Positions 17,175 through 26,723 of a DNA stretch of 38,421 nt are shown one piece after another. The notes beneath the pieces were generated by a model, which saw only the letters and a program-made list of their open reading frames with translations, ran no database searches and had not been told where the DNA came from. The stretch is from Candidatus Arcticimaribacter sp. (GTDB lineage: Bacteria > Bacteroidota > Bacteroidia > Flavobacteriales > Flavobacteriaceae), in NCBI GenBank assembly GCA_011526265.1, contig WTJN01000185.1, positions 1-38,421 of the forward strand, read 5' to 3'. Each line of letters opens with the position of its first letter. Within the stretch, counting starts at the first letter, position 1. Position numbers and translations under genes: made by a program.

Positions 17175-18809
17175 ATGGTCAAAAAATCAGGCATAACGCA
17201 CTTGGTCTTCTTCACGATAAGCGCACTGGCCTTACTGCAATGCAGTTCTCCTACCGATATTCCCCCTCATACAGTGTTTCGCTACAACGAAACCCGCAAC
17301 GTTACCTCCTTGGATCCAGCTTTCGCAAGGAACCCGCAAAACATATGGCCCATCCAGCAACTTTTTAACGGCTTGGTGCAATTGGACAATGACTTAAATG
17401 TCATTCCAGAGATAGCGAAACATTGGACCATCGATTCTACAGGAACCAAATATATTTTCGCATTAAGAAATGATGTTTACTTTCATTCGTCGCCATACTT
17501 TGAGCAGGACACGCGTAAGGTCGTTGCCCAGGATTTTGTTTACAGTTTTGACCGATTACAAAACCCCAAACTTGGGTCGCCAGGTGGCTGGGTTTTGCAA
17601 CAAGTAAAAAAATACCAAGCCCTTGACGATCATACTCTCGAAATAGAATTGAAACAACCTTTCCCGGCTTTTCTGAGTTTATTGACCATGCGGTACTGCG
17701 CTGTCGTTCCAAAAGAAGTGGTAGAAGCATTGGGGGAAGATTTTAGAAAATCACCCATAGGGACAGGACCTTTTTTGTTCAAAGCGTGGGAGGAAAATGT
17801 AAAGCTCGTTTTGCGAAAAAACTCGCGTTACTACGAAGTCGACAAAGATGGAACCCCACTGCCCTATCTTGAAGCCATTGCCATTGAATTTTTGACCGAT
17901 AGTCAAAGTGAATTTTTACGCTTTCAAAAAGGTGATTTTGACTTTTTAAATGCTTTAGATGCCGCCTACAAAGATGAATTACTCACCCCCGAGGGAAAAC
18001 TACAACCCAAATACAAAGAAAAATTACACCTTCAAAAGGGTGCTTATCTGAACACCGAATACATTGGTTTTAATAGGGAAAGCAACAATCCTGTATTGCA
18101 ATCACTCGCAATAAGAAAAGCCATCAACCTTGGGATTGATCGAAAAAAAATGATCACCTATTTGCGCAACACCATTGGTACACCCGCCAATAAGGGATTT
18201 ATCCCCGATGGTTTAAAAGGCCAAAGTACAGATCGTCGCTTGACATTTGATCCTCAACAAGCCAAAGCATTGGTGGATGACTATAGACAATCTACAAGAA
18301 GTCAACCCACCATCCGGTTGGCCACGGATGCCAACTATTTGGATATTTGTGAATACCTCCAACGCGAATTGGCCAAAATAGGCATCGACATCGCCATTGA
18401 TCTCATGCCAACCGCAACGCTTCGGCAAGCCAAATCCGCAGGGAATTTAGAAGCGTTCCGCGCCAGTTGGATCGCAGATTATCCGGATGCCGAAAATTAT
18501 CTTTCTTTATTTTACAGCCCTAATTTTTCACCCCAAGGCCCAAATTACACGCATTTTCAAAACATGGAATTTGACCGGTTATACACCCAGGCAATGAAAG
18601 AACCCCATGATAAAAAAAGAGAACTTATCTACGCTCAAATGGATGCCTTGATCATGGACGAATTCCCGATCGCACCATTGTATTATGACCAAATGGTTCG
18701 TTTTGTTCAAAAAGATGTCATTGGGCTCGAAACCAATGCACTGAATTTATTGTATTTGAAAAAGGTGCGAAAAATACCTCACACTAATCCCGACGCCACT
18801 GGGCACTAA
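17175..18809 (+). CDS. ABC transporter substrate-binding lipoprotein (oligopeptide/OppA family, SBP family 5)
   Basis: Lipobox ALLQC; FRYNETRNVTSLDPAFARNPQNIWPIQQLFNGLVQLDNDLNVIPEIAKHWTIDSTGTKYIFALRNDVYFH... characteristic of SBP_bac_5. Confidence 0.9.
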   Translation: MVKKSGITHLVFFTISALALLQCSSPTDIPPHTVFRYNETRNVTSLDPAFARNPQNIWPIQQLFNGLVQLDNDLNVIPEIAKHWTIDSTGTKYIFALRNDVYFHSSPYFEQDTRKVVAQDFVYSFDRLQNPKLGSPGGWVLQQVKKYQALDDHTLEIELKQPFPAFLSLLTMRYCAVVPKEVVEALGEDFRKSPIGTGPFLFKAWEENVKLVLRKNSRYYEVDKDGTPLPYLEAIAIEFLTDSQSEFLRFQKGDFDFLNALDAAYKDELLTPEGKLQPKYKEKLHLQKGAYLNTEYIGFNRESNNPVLQSLAIRKAINLGIDRKKMITYLRNTIGTPANKGFIPDGLKGQSTDRRLTFDPQQAKALVDDYRQSTRSQPTIRLATDANYLDICEYLQRELAKIGIDIAIDLMPTATLRQAKSAGNLEAFRASWIADYPDAENYLSLFYSPNFSPQGPNYTHFQNMEFDRLYTQAMKEPHDKKRELIYAQMDALIMDEFPIAPLYYDQMVRFVQKDVIGLETNALNLLYLKKVRKIPHTNPDATGH

Positions 18810-19959
18810 ACGTAAAAATCTGCTTCAAAACAGCAATATCCTCATCCGAAAGCTGTTTGCCACGACGCTCCATCATGGCGCTATTGGCCTCCATGGCTTT
18901 GTCAAAATCGTTTGTTTTTAACCCTTGTGCCCCGCCAAAACTAAAACTTGGAAGAAAAGTCCTTGGAAATCCTGCTCCATAAATATTGGCACAAACCCCA
19001 ATCACGGTGGCGGTATTGAACATGGTATGAATCCCACAGCGGCTATAATCACCCATCAACAAACCACAAAATTGCAGTTCAGTTTTGGCAAAGGTGGTCT
19101 TTTGGTAGTCCCAAACACGAATTTTTGCATAGCTATTTTTAAGGTTCGATGCATCGGTCGCTGCACCTATATTGCACCATTCACCAATGACCGCATTGCC
19201 TAAAAATCCATCGTGCCCCTTGTTGGAATACCCAAAAATAACAACATTACTCAGTTCTCCTCCTACCTTTGACCAAGGGCCAATGGTCGTTCCACCATAG
19301 ATTTTGGCACCCATTTTGACCACTGCATGTGCGCACAAAGCAATACTGCCGCGAAGTAAACTACCCTCCATGACCTCAACATTTTTGCCAATATAAATGG
19401 GGCCGGTTGATGCATTGAGTGAAGCACCCTCGACCACCGCACCTTCTTCAATAAAGATATTTTCAGGACACTTTACATGATTGGAGGAATGAATACTTTG
19501 ACTCTTTTTCCCCTTTGTAAGGCGTGTAAAATCGTTGCGTAAGACTTCATCATTCTTTAAAAAAATGGCTGTTTTATCATCCAAATGAATCAAGGGGTCA
19601 TTGATAGTAATGATTTTTTTGGCCGAACGCAGTTCGAGAGGATAATTTTCTTTGGTCACCGAAGCAACTGTTTTTTCCTCATAGTGCAAAAGTTCGCCTT
19701 CGGACAACGCCAAAATAGCTTCGACCAATTCTTGGGTGGGGAGAAAAGCAGGGTTGATAAAAACGTTTAATGCGCCATAATCGGTTGCATATTTACCCAA
19801 AAGGTCCTGATGAGCCTGTATGGAGCACTTTTTCTTGAGTGCATACTCCCATTTGTCTATCAACCGATCGATCCCACAACGAATATGTGCAACAGGGCGA
19901 GTGAAAGTAAAAGGTAAAAGGGCCTCGCGTTCTGGGCCATCAAAAAGGATATATTGCAT
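18784..19959 (-). CDS. GlmU-family putative sugar nucleotidyltransferase, Bacteroidetes-type
   Basis: 391 aa: MQYILFDGPEREALLPFTFTRPVAHIRCGIDRLIDKWEYAL... followed by hexapeptide repeats (left-handed beta helix). Confidence 0.88.
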   Translation of the reverse strand: MQYILFDGPEREALLPFTFTRPVAHIRCGIDRLIDKWEYALKKKCSIQAHQDLLGKYATDYGALNVFINPAFLPTQELVEAILALSEGELLHYEEKTVASVTKENYPLELRSAKKIITINDPLIHLDDKTAIFLKNDEVLRNDFTRLTKGKKSQSIHSSNHVKCPENIFIEEGAVVEGASLNASTGPIYIGKNVEVMEGSLLRGSIALCAHAVVKMGAKIYGGTTIGPWSKVGGELSNVVIFGYSNKGHDGFLGNAVIGEWCNIGAATDASNLKNSYAKIRVWDYQKTTFAKTELQFCGLLMGDYSRCGIHTMFNTATVIGVCANIYGAGFPRTFLPSFSFGGAQGLKTNDFDKAMEANSAMMERRGKQLSDEDIAVLKQIFTFSAQWRRD

Positions 19960-19999
19960 GAAAATAGATTGTCCTTAACGAATGTAATTAAAATTGAGC

Positions 20000-20029
20000 C
20001 AAAAAAAAACTGCCCGATTCCTCAGGCAG
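20000..20029 (-). terminator. Rho-independent terminator after rpmE2
   Basis: Reverse strand CTGCCTGA-GGAA-TCGGGCAG followed by nine T; 8-bp stem (one wobble) with a GGAA loop. Confidence 0.85.
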
Positions 20030-20053
20030 CTTGATATATGGTAAAAGAAAAAA

Positions 20054-20305
20054 CTACTTCTTGAACTTGGCGTATTTGTTTTTGAACTTGTCAATACGAC
20101 CAGCGGTGTCAACCAACTTGGTTTTCCCAGTGTAAAAGGGATGGGAAGTTCGTGAAATCTCTAACTTGACCAAAGGATATTCCACACCCTCAATGTCGAT
20201 GGTTTCCTTCGCATTGGCCGTAGATTTAGTGATAAAGACGTCTTCATTTGACATGTCTTTGAATGCTACTAGGCGATAGTTTTCTGGATGGATATCTGCT
20301 TTCAT
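20054..20305 (-). CDS. rpmE2: 50S ribosomal protein L31 type B
   Basis: [83 protein letters not shown]. Confidence 0.97.
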   Translation of the reverse strand: MKADIHPENYRLVAFKDMSNEDVFITKSTANAKETIDIEGVEYPLVKLEISRTSHPFYTGKTKLVDTAGRIDKFKNKYAKFKK

Positions 20306-20331
20306 CGTGTAATCTTATTTAAAAACGTGTG

Positions 20332-20339
20332 CAAATGTA
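20332..20339 (-). promoter_or_regulatory. -7 promoter motif TACATTTG upstream of rpmE2
   Basis: Reverse complement of CAAATGTA; matches TAnnTTTG, 26 nt before the ATG. Confidence 0.55.
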
Positions 20340-20394
20340 ACGGATTTTTCTAAATTTATAAAATCAATAACGAATTAAACTAAAAATATTCAGC

Positions 20395-20919
20395 ATGGAA
20401 AATCAAGCACCTTCATTACAATCGACTATCCTCCAGTACGGTGTCCTTCTCGGTATCGTTTCTGTTGTTTTTGGGCTCATGCTCTACTTCTTGGACATGC
20501 ACTACACCCAAGAAAGTGCCGTTGGCATTGTAAGCATCGTTATAACTGTTGCGGTAATTTGTGTGGCACAATACAATTTTCGGAATGACAACAGTGGCTT
20601 TTTAAGTTTTGGTGAAGCATTAAAAGTAGGCATGGGTGTTGCCTTGGTCAGTGGTGTGATTAGCGTTCTTTATCAGATATTGCTGGTTACGGTAATCGAC
20701 CCCGACACGGTGACAAAAATGATGGAAGTGGCACAAAACAAGCTCATTGACCAAAACCCTGAAATGTCCCAAGAACAATTGGATCAGATCATGGGAATGC
20801 AAAAAAAATTCACCACCCCGACCATGATGGCGGCTTTTGGTCTCATTGGTAGTTTGTTCATTGGTTTTGTCATCTCACTCATCACCGGACTCATTTTCAA
20901 ACGCAATCGTCCTGAATAG
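20395..20919 (+). CDS. DUF4199-like membrane protein
   Basis: 174 aa, four TM segments, FLSFGEALKVGMGVALVSGVISVLYQILL...; next to a GT2 gene. Confidence 0.8.
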   Translation: MENQAPSLQSTILQYGVLLGIVSVVFGLMLYFLDMHYTQESAVGIVSIVITVAVICVAQYNFRNDNSGFLSFGEALKVGMGVALVSGVISVLYQILLVTVIDPDTVTKMMEVAQNKLIDQNPEMSQEQLDQIMGMQKKFTTPTMMAAFGLIGSLFIGFVISLITGLIFKRNRPE

Positions 20920-20930
20920 GGGGTTTTTTG

Positions 20931-20938
20931 TAAGTTTG
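20931..20938 (+). promoter_or_regulatory. Possible -7 promoter motif TAAGTTTG for the GT2 operon
   Basis: TAnnTTTG match 15 nt before ATG at 20954. Confidence 0.4.
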
Positions 20939-20953
20939 TAAGCGGTTTTGCTT

Positions 20954-21913
20954 ATGGACATTTCAATCATTATTCCCTTACTCAACGAAAACGATTCACT
21001 GGTCGAGTTGCACCAATGGATTACCCAAGAACTTCAAGATACCGTTCCTGCCTTTGAGGTTATTTTTATCGATGACGGCAGTACAGACGGTTCTTGGCAA
21101 ACGATTGAAAAAATAGCACAAAAATTTCCCAATGTTCGGGGGATTCGTTTTGAGCAAAACTTTGGAAAATCCCAAGCTTTGCATGCAGGCTTTGCTATTG
21201 CCGATGGGAAAATAGTCTTCACCATGGATGCCGACCTACAGGATTCCCCAGCGGAAATCCCTAACATGTACACGCGCATGATAGAAGAACAATGGGATTT
21301 ACTTTCTGGCTGGAAGAAAAAACGCTACGATTCGGTTCTTTTTAAAAACATCCCCTCTAAATTGTTCAATTGGGCAGCACGAAAAAACTCGGGGATTGCC
21401 CTTCACGATTTCAATTGTGGACTCAAAGCCTATCGACAAGAAGTGATTAAAAACATTGAAGTATACGGGGAAATGCACCGGTACATTCCTGTCATTGCTG
21501 CCCACAAAGGATACCGCAAAATTGGAGAACAAGTAGTTGTTCACCAAGCGCGTAAATACGGGCATACCAAGTTTGGCATGAATCGCTTCATCAACGGATT
21601 TCTAGACCTAGTCACGTTAAGCTTTTTGCACAAATTTGGGAAAAGACCCATGCACTTTTTTGGTTTTTGGGGAACGCTCATGTTTGTTATTGGCTTTTTA
21701 TCTGCTGGTATTTTGGGCATCGATAAGTTGTATTTTCACACCGATGGCCGTCTCATTGCCGAGCGGCCAGAATTTTATATTGCTCTGACAACCATGATTT
21801 TGGGAAGTCAATTTTTTGTTGCTGGCTTTCTTGGAGAATTGCTGGTTGGACAACAAAAAAACAATCTCCGTTACACCATTGCAAAAAAAATAAACTTCCC
21901 CAATGAACCTTAA
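20954..21913 (+). CDS. Glycosyltransferase family 2, polyprenol-phosphate sugar transferase (GtrB/DPM-like)
   Basis: MDISIIIPLLNENDSLVELHQWI...VIFIDDGSTDGSW...FTMDADLQDSPAEI...; two C-terminal TM segments. Confidence 0.92.
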   Translation: MDISIIIPLLNENDSLVELHQWITQELQDTVPAFEVIFIDDGSTDGSWQTIEKIAQKFPNVRGIRFEQNFGKSQALHAGFAIADGKIVFTMDADLQDSPAEIPNMYTRMIEEQWDLLSGWKKKRYDSVLFKNIPSKLFNWAARKNSGIALHDFNCGLKAYRQEVIKNIEVYGEMHRYIPVIAAHKGYRKIGEQVVVHQARKYGHTKFGMNRFINGFLDLVTLSFLHKFGKRPMHFFGFWGTLMFVIGFLSAGILGIDKLYFHTDGRLIAERPEFYIALTTMILGSQFFVAGFLGELLVGQQKNNLRYTIAKKINFPNEP

Positions 21914-23609
21914 CCAGCGCGTTGAAGAATGGCTCAAAGCGCCCTTTGATCGGGAGACGCAAATTGAAGTCGAAAAATTAAAACAAGACACTAAACTACT
22001 TGAAGATGCATTCTACACCGATATTAGTTTTGGTACTGGAGGTATGCGCGGCAAAATGGGGGTTGGCTCCAATCGGATCAACAAATATACTTTAGGCAAA
22101 GCATCTCAAGGATTATCCAACTATTTGAACAACATCAATAGCGCTACCAAAAAAAAAGGTCTCCCAAAAATTGTCATCGCCTACGATAGTCGGCATAACA
22201 GTAAAGCCTACGCGGAACTGATTGCCGGAATTTTTTCTGCCAATACTATTTCAACCTATCTTTTCGATGATCTCCGTCCAACGCCAATGCTGTCTTTTGC
22301 AGTGCGACATCTTCAAGCCGATGCCGGGATCGTGTTAACAGCTTCCCATAATCCTCCCGAATACAATGGGTATAAAGTATACAATCAATATGGCGGACAA
22401 ATCACCCCGCCAGAAGATGAGGCGATCATTGATTGGATCAATAAAACCCAATTTAAAGATATTCGCTGGGAAGTAAATCATCAGCACATTCATACTATCG
22501 GTCAAGAAATCGACAAAGCGTATGAGACAAAGATGCTTGAGCAGCGTGTGGTTTCGCCACTATCAACGCAAAAAACACGCATCGTATTTAGTCCTCTCCA
22601 CGGAACCGCGATCAAAAATCTACCGCCTTTACTCAAGCTTGCTGGGTACGACCATTGCTCAACTGTGTTGCAACAAAGCACACCCGATGGAAATTTCCCC
22701 ACCGTTTGCTCACCCAATCCCGAAGACCCCGAAGCTTTTCAAATGGCTATTGAACAAGGCGATAGAGAAAATGCCAACCTCATCATGGCAACAGACCCCG
22801 ACGCCGACAGGATTGGCATTTGTGTCAAAAACAACAAGGGGCAGTGGCAATTCCTGAACGGCAATCAACTCATGACCGTATTGGTGCGTTTTGTCCTTGA
22901 AAACAAAAAGTTGAATCCACAAATGTTTGTGGCCTCCACGATTGTTTCAACTCCACTAATCGAAAAAATTTCTGCGGCGAAAAAAATCGAATGCCTACTC
23001 ACCCTGACGGGTTTCAAATGGATTGGGAAATTGATTCAAGACCATCCCGAAAAACAATTCCTTTGTGGTGGCGAAGAAAGCTATGGATTCCTCCTGGGCG
23101 ATCTAGTACGCGACAAAGATGCGATCAGTACTGCATTGTTAATTGCCGACCTCCATGCCCATCTTCAAGCCCAAGGGAAGACCATCTACCACTACTTATT
23201 GGAAACTTATCTCGAATTTGGGCTTTACCACGAAACCTTGGTATCGATGACAAAAGAGGGCAAAAAAGGACAAGAGGAAATTCAATCGATGATGACGAAG
23301 CTGCGTTTCCATCCACCGCAATTCCTCGACGGTACTAGAGTGACAGATATTGACGATTATCTGTCCGGGGAAAACACCACTGCCGACGGGAAAAGCACCC
23401 CGCTCGATCTTCCCAAAGCCAACGTGTTGCGGATTCATCTAGAAGACGGAAGTCGAGTAGCTATACGGCCTAGCGGAACAGAACCAAAAGTCAAACTATA
23501 CTTCAGCACAAATGTTTGCCTCGACCGCTTAGAAGATTATCCCCAAAAAATAAAAGTCCTGGAAAATAAAATCGAAAACCTAAGTCAAAGTATCCATGCA
23601 TTATTTTAG
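21903..23609 (+). CDS. Phosphoglucomutase/phosphomannomutase family protein
   Basis: 568 aa. FGTGGMRGKMGVGSNRINKYT, TASHNPPEYNGYKVY, DPDADRIGI and RPSGTEPKVKLYF motifs. Confidence 0.94.
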   Translation: MNLNQRVEEWLKAPFDRETQIEVEKLKQDTKLLEDAFYTDISFGTGGMRGKMGVGSNRINKYTLGKASQGLSNYLNNINSATKKKGLPKIVIAYDSRHNSKAYAELIAGIFSANTISTYLFDDLRPTPMLSFAVRHLQADAGIVLTASHNPPEYNGYKVYNQYGGQITPPEDEAIIDWINKTQFKDIRWEVNHQHIHTIGQEIDKAYETKMLEQRVVSPLSTQKTRIVFSPLHGTAIKNLPPLLKLAGYDHCSTVLQQSTPDGNFPTVCSPNPEDPEAFQMAIEQGDRENANLIMATDPDADRIGICVKNNKGQWQFLNGNQLMTVLVRFVLENKKLNPQMFVASTIVSTPLIEKISAAKKIECLLTLTGFKWIGKLIQDHPEKQFLCGGEESYGFLLGDLVRDKDAISTALLIADLHAHLQAQGKTIYHYLLETYLEFGLYHETLVSMTKEGKKGQEEIQSMMTKLRFHPPQFLDGTRVTDIDDYLSGENTTADGKSTPLDLPKANVLRIHLEDGSRVAIRPSGTEPKVKLYFSTNVCLDRLEDYPQKIKVLENKIENLSQSIHALF

Positions 23610-25419
23610 AAAAATCTTTGCCTACGCAAAGCCTTATCACCGTTTTATTGCTGGAAATATCTTTTTCAATGTCTTCTATGCGATTTTTAGCGCGCTTTCA
23701 TTTGTTGCATTGATCCCCATGCTCAATGTGCTTTTTGATCAAATCCCTCCGGTAAACACTCCCCCAACCGCATTTGAGATCAGTAACATTGAAACCTACG
23801 TAATCCAAAATCTCAATTATCATTTATCACAGATTGTTGCCACAGATCCGCTGTATGCGTTGATGCTTTCCATTGGCTTGATTCTACTGCTTTTTTTCCT
23901 CAAAAATCTATTCAACTACTGTGCGCTCTTTGCCATTACTTTCCTTCGCAATGGAATTCTTAAAGATTTGAGAAATGATCTCTACAAAAAACTCCTCTTG
24001 CTACACATTGGTTACTTTAGTGAAAAGAAGAAAGGCGACACCATGGCTAAGCTTTCTACAGATGTGCTGGAGATTCAACATTCCTTTTTATCTATCCTAG
24101 AAATCGTTGTCCGCGAACCTTTAAATATTCTTTTCACGCTTATCCTGATGTTCAACATCAATGCGTCATTGAGCATTTTTGTTTTGCTTTTCATTCCCTT
24201 AGCAGGATTGATCATTTCCAGAATTGGAAAAGCGCTTAAAAAAACCTCCGATAATGTTCTGAAAGAGCAAGGGCATTTTCTTTCCCTGATCGAAGAAACC
24301 CTTGGAAGCCTGACGGTGATCAAAGCCTTCTATGCCGAACGCCAATTTCAAGATAAATTCGAAGCATCTACACAGCGTTTTTATCATTTCAATAACCGCT
24401 TGGTAAATCGTCAAAACCTCGCTTCCCCCTTGAGCGAATTTCTAGGCATTGGCGTGATTGGAGGCTTGTTGTGGTTGGGCGGAAAAATGGTCCTGATTGA
24501 CGAGAGCCTTTCCGGAACAGTATTTATCTCTTTCATGCTTTTAGCCTATAACATTCTTACACCGGCAAAAGCCATCAGCAAAGCAGCCTACACTTTGAAA
24601 CGAGGAAACGCTGCCGCTCAACGTGTACTGGACCTTTTAGACACACCCTCAACCATTGAAGAAGCTGCGCCACCTACACCTCTCAATACGTTTAGGGATG
24701 CCGTGCATTTTGACAAGGTAAGCTTTGGGTATACTCCCGACCAGCCTTTATTCAATCATTTCAATCTCAACATTGACAAGGGTACCAGTGTTGCTTTGGT
24801 GGGGGAATCTGGCAGTGGGAAGACAACGATCGCCAACCTGATCAATCGTTTCTACGACGTGGATGAAGGCGCCATCACCCTCGACGGGATCAACATCAAA
24901 GCACTGTCGAAAAAAGACCTTAGAAGAACCATTGGCGTGGTGACACAAGACCCCATTTTATTCAACGATACCGTGGCGAACAATCTTTGTTTAGGCAATC
25001 CCGACGCCAGCAAATCGGCCATGATTGAAGCAGCAAAAGTTGCCAACGCACATGACTTTATCCTTGCACTTCCGCAGGGATACGATACCCTGATAGGCGA
25101 TCGAGGGGGAAAACTTTCGGGCGGTCAAAAACAACGGCTTTCCATTGCTCGGGCCATCCTAAAGGACCCCGCAATATTGGTGCTCGATGAAGCTACATCA
25201 GCCCTTGATGCAGCATCGGAAAAACTGGTGCAAGAAGCCCTTGAAAAACTCATGCATAAAAGAACTTCTATTGTCATTGCTCATCGATTGTCAACCATTC
25301 AAAAAGCAGATAAAATCGTGGTCCTCGACAAAGGCAAGATTGTCGAAGAAGGTTCGCACCAAGAACTTATGGGGCTCAACAAAACCTATGCCTCCTTGGT
25401 TCAATTACAAAAGCTGTAA
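23596..25419 (+). CDS. ABC exporter ATP-binding/permease protein (MsbA-like)
   Basis: N-terminal TM domain; Walker A GESGSGKTT, signature LSGGQKQRLSIARAIL, Walker B ILVLDEATSALD. Confidence 0.94.
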   Translation: MHYFRKIFAYAKPYHRFIAGNIFFNVFYAIFSALSFVALIPMLNVLFDQIPPVNTPPTAFEISNIETYVIQNLNYHLSQIVATDPLYALMLSIGLILLLFFLKNLFNYCALFAITFLRNGILKDLRNDLYKKLLLLHIGYFSEKKKGDTMAKLSTDVLEIQHSFLSILEIVVREPLNILFTLILMFNINASLSIFVLLFIPLAGLIISRIGKALKKTSDNVLKEQGHFLSLIEETLGSLTVIKAFYAERQFQDKFEASTQRFYHFNNRLVNRQNLASPLSEFLGIGVIGGLLWLGGKMVLIDESLSGTVFISFMLLAYNILTPAKAISKAAYTLKRGNAAAQRVLDLLDTPSTIEEAAPPTPLNTFRDAVHFDKVSFGYTPDQPLFNHFNLNIDKGTSVALVGESGSGKTTIANLINRFYDVDEGAITLDGINIKALSKKDLRRTIGVVTQDPILFNDTVANNLCLGNPDASKSAMIEAAKVANAHDFILALPQGYDTLIGDRGGKLSGGQKQRLSIARAILKDPAILVLDEATSALDAASEKLVQEALEKLMHKRTSIVIAHRLSTIQKADKIVVLDKGKIVEEGSHQELMGLNKTYASLVQLQKL

Positions 25420-25421
25420 AC

Positions 25422-26609
25422 ATGAAGCGAATTTTTGACAATCAGGTCAATGCGATCATCATGGCTTTGGACGAAATTCTCCTTCACAAAAAGAGAGCCG
25501 CCAAAGTATTGTCTAAAATAGTACAACAACACCCCAAGTGGGGAGCGAGAGACCGAAGAGTCGTTTACGACTTTACTTTCGGGATTTTACGCTGGAAAAG
25601 ACGCCTCAATCACACTTTACAAAACGACGATTACGCGCATGATCCACAACAATGGATTGCATTATGGGCGCAAAAAAACGAGTTTGACTTGCCGTCATCC
25701 TCTCCAGTACTTGCGGTCACAGACAAAAAAATATCGGGAGACGAATCTCCCGACCTTCTTACCTCCTTTCCCCAATGGTTGTATGCGTTAGGTGAAAAAG
25801 AATTAGGAGAAATCTGGCATGAAGAAGCCATATCATTGAACGAAAAAGCAAGCATATGTCTACGCGTCAATGAATTTAAAACCTCTGCAGAATCACTCTC
25901 AAAGGAGTTGCGCGAAAAATACACCATTGAAAATGAACCCCTTCCCAACATCCCAAGTGCACTGATACTAAAAAAGGGAGTGAAAATGGAGCGGCATCCT
26001 TTGTTTAAAAAAGGGTTGTTCGAAATTCAAGATGCATATTCGCAAAAAATTGCCCCTTTTTGTCAGGTCCAACCAGCCACCAAGGTCATCGACTTTTGTG
26101 CAGGAGCCGGGGGAAAAACACTCCATCTGGGTGCTTTGATGAAAAACAAAGGTGAAATCCTTGCATTTGATCCTTCCAAAAACAAACTAAGAGAACTTCA
26201 AAAAAGAGTAAAACGACACCATTTAACTCTCATCGAAGCCATGGTTACCGATGATCAAACAGATTTTTCTCCATTGCATCAATGGGCAGATACGGTACTG
26301 ATCGACGCTCCTTGCAGCGGCCTTGGCACCCTGAAGCGATGTCCAGAAATCAAATGGAACCTATCCCAAGAACGATTAGAAAATTTGATTTCTATTCAAG
26401 AAGAAATCCTAGGAAAAGCCAGCGCTCTCGTCAAATCCAATGGAAAATTGATTTACGCAACCTGTTCTATACTACCCAGCGAAAATGAAAAACAAGTCGA
26501 AAAATTCTTAGCTACGCATCCTCACTTTCAACTAGAAGCCCAAGAACGTCTTTCGCCTTCAAACTCAAATTTTGACGGATTTTTTATGGCGCGATTTGTT
26601 CGGAAATAA
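25422..26609 (+). CDS. RsmB/NOP family RNA cytosine-C5 methyltransferase
   Basis: VIDFCAGAGGKTLHL, DAPCSGLGTLKRCPEIKWNL and YATCSILPSENEKQVEKFL motifs. Confidence 0.9.
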   Translation: MKRIFDNQVNAIIMALDEILLHKKRAAKVLSKIVQQHPKWGARDRRVVYDFTFGILRWKRRLNHTLQNDDYAHDPQQWIALWAQKNEFDLPSSSPVLAVTDKKISGDESPDLLTSFPQWLYALGEKELGEIWHEEAISLNEKASICLRVNEFKTSAESLSKELREKYTIENEPLPNIPSALILKKGVKMERHPLFKKGLFEIQDAYSQKIAPFCQVQPATKVIDFCAGAGGKTLHLGALMKNKGEILAFDPSKNKLRELQKRVKRHHLTLIEAMVTDDQTDFSPLHQWADTVLIDAPCSGLGTLKRCPEIKWNLSQERLENLISIQEEILGKASALVKSNGKLIYATCSILPSENEKQVEKFLATHPHFQLEAQERLSPSNSNFDGFFMARFVRK

Positions 26610-26679
26610 CCTGTGTTTCCCTTCGGTGTGAATAACTCATAAAAAAATGAAGTGCCGCGTATCGAAATAGGAAAAAATC

Positions 26680-26723
26680 TTCCTAGGAAAAGCAGTATTT
26701 TTGTGATCTAAATCCCTAGGAAA
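26680..26723 (+). promoter_or_regulatory. purL promoter region: TATTTTTG (26696-26703) flanked by CCTAGGAAA repeats
   Basis: CCTAGGAAA at 26682-26690 (inside the palindrome TTCCTAGGAA) and at 26715-26723, 33 bp apart; -7 motif between them. Confidence 0.45.
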
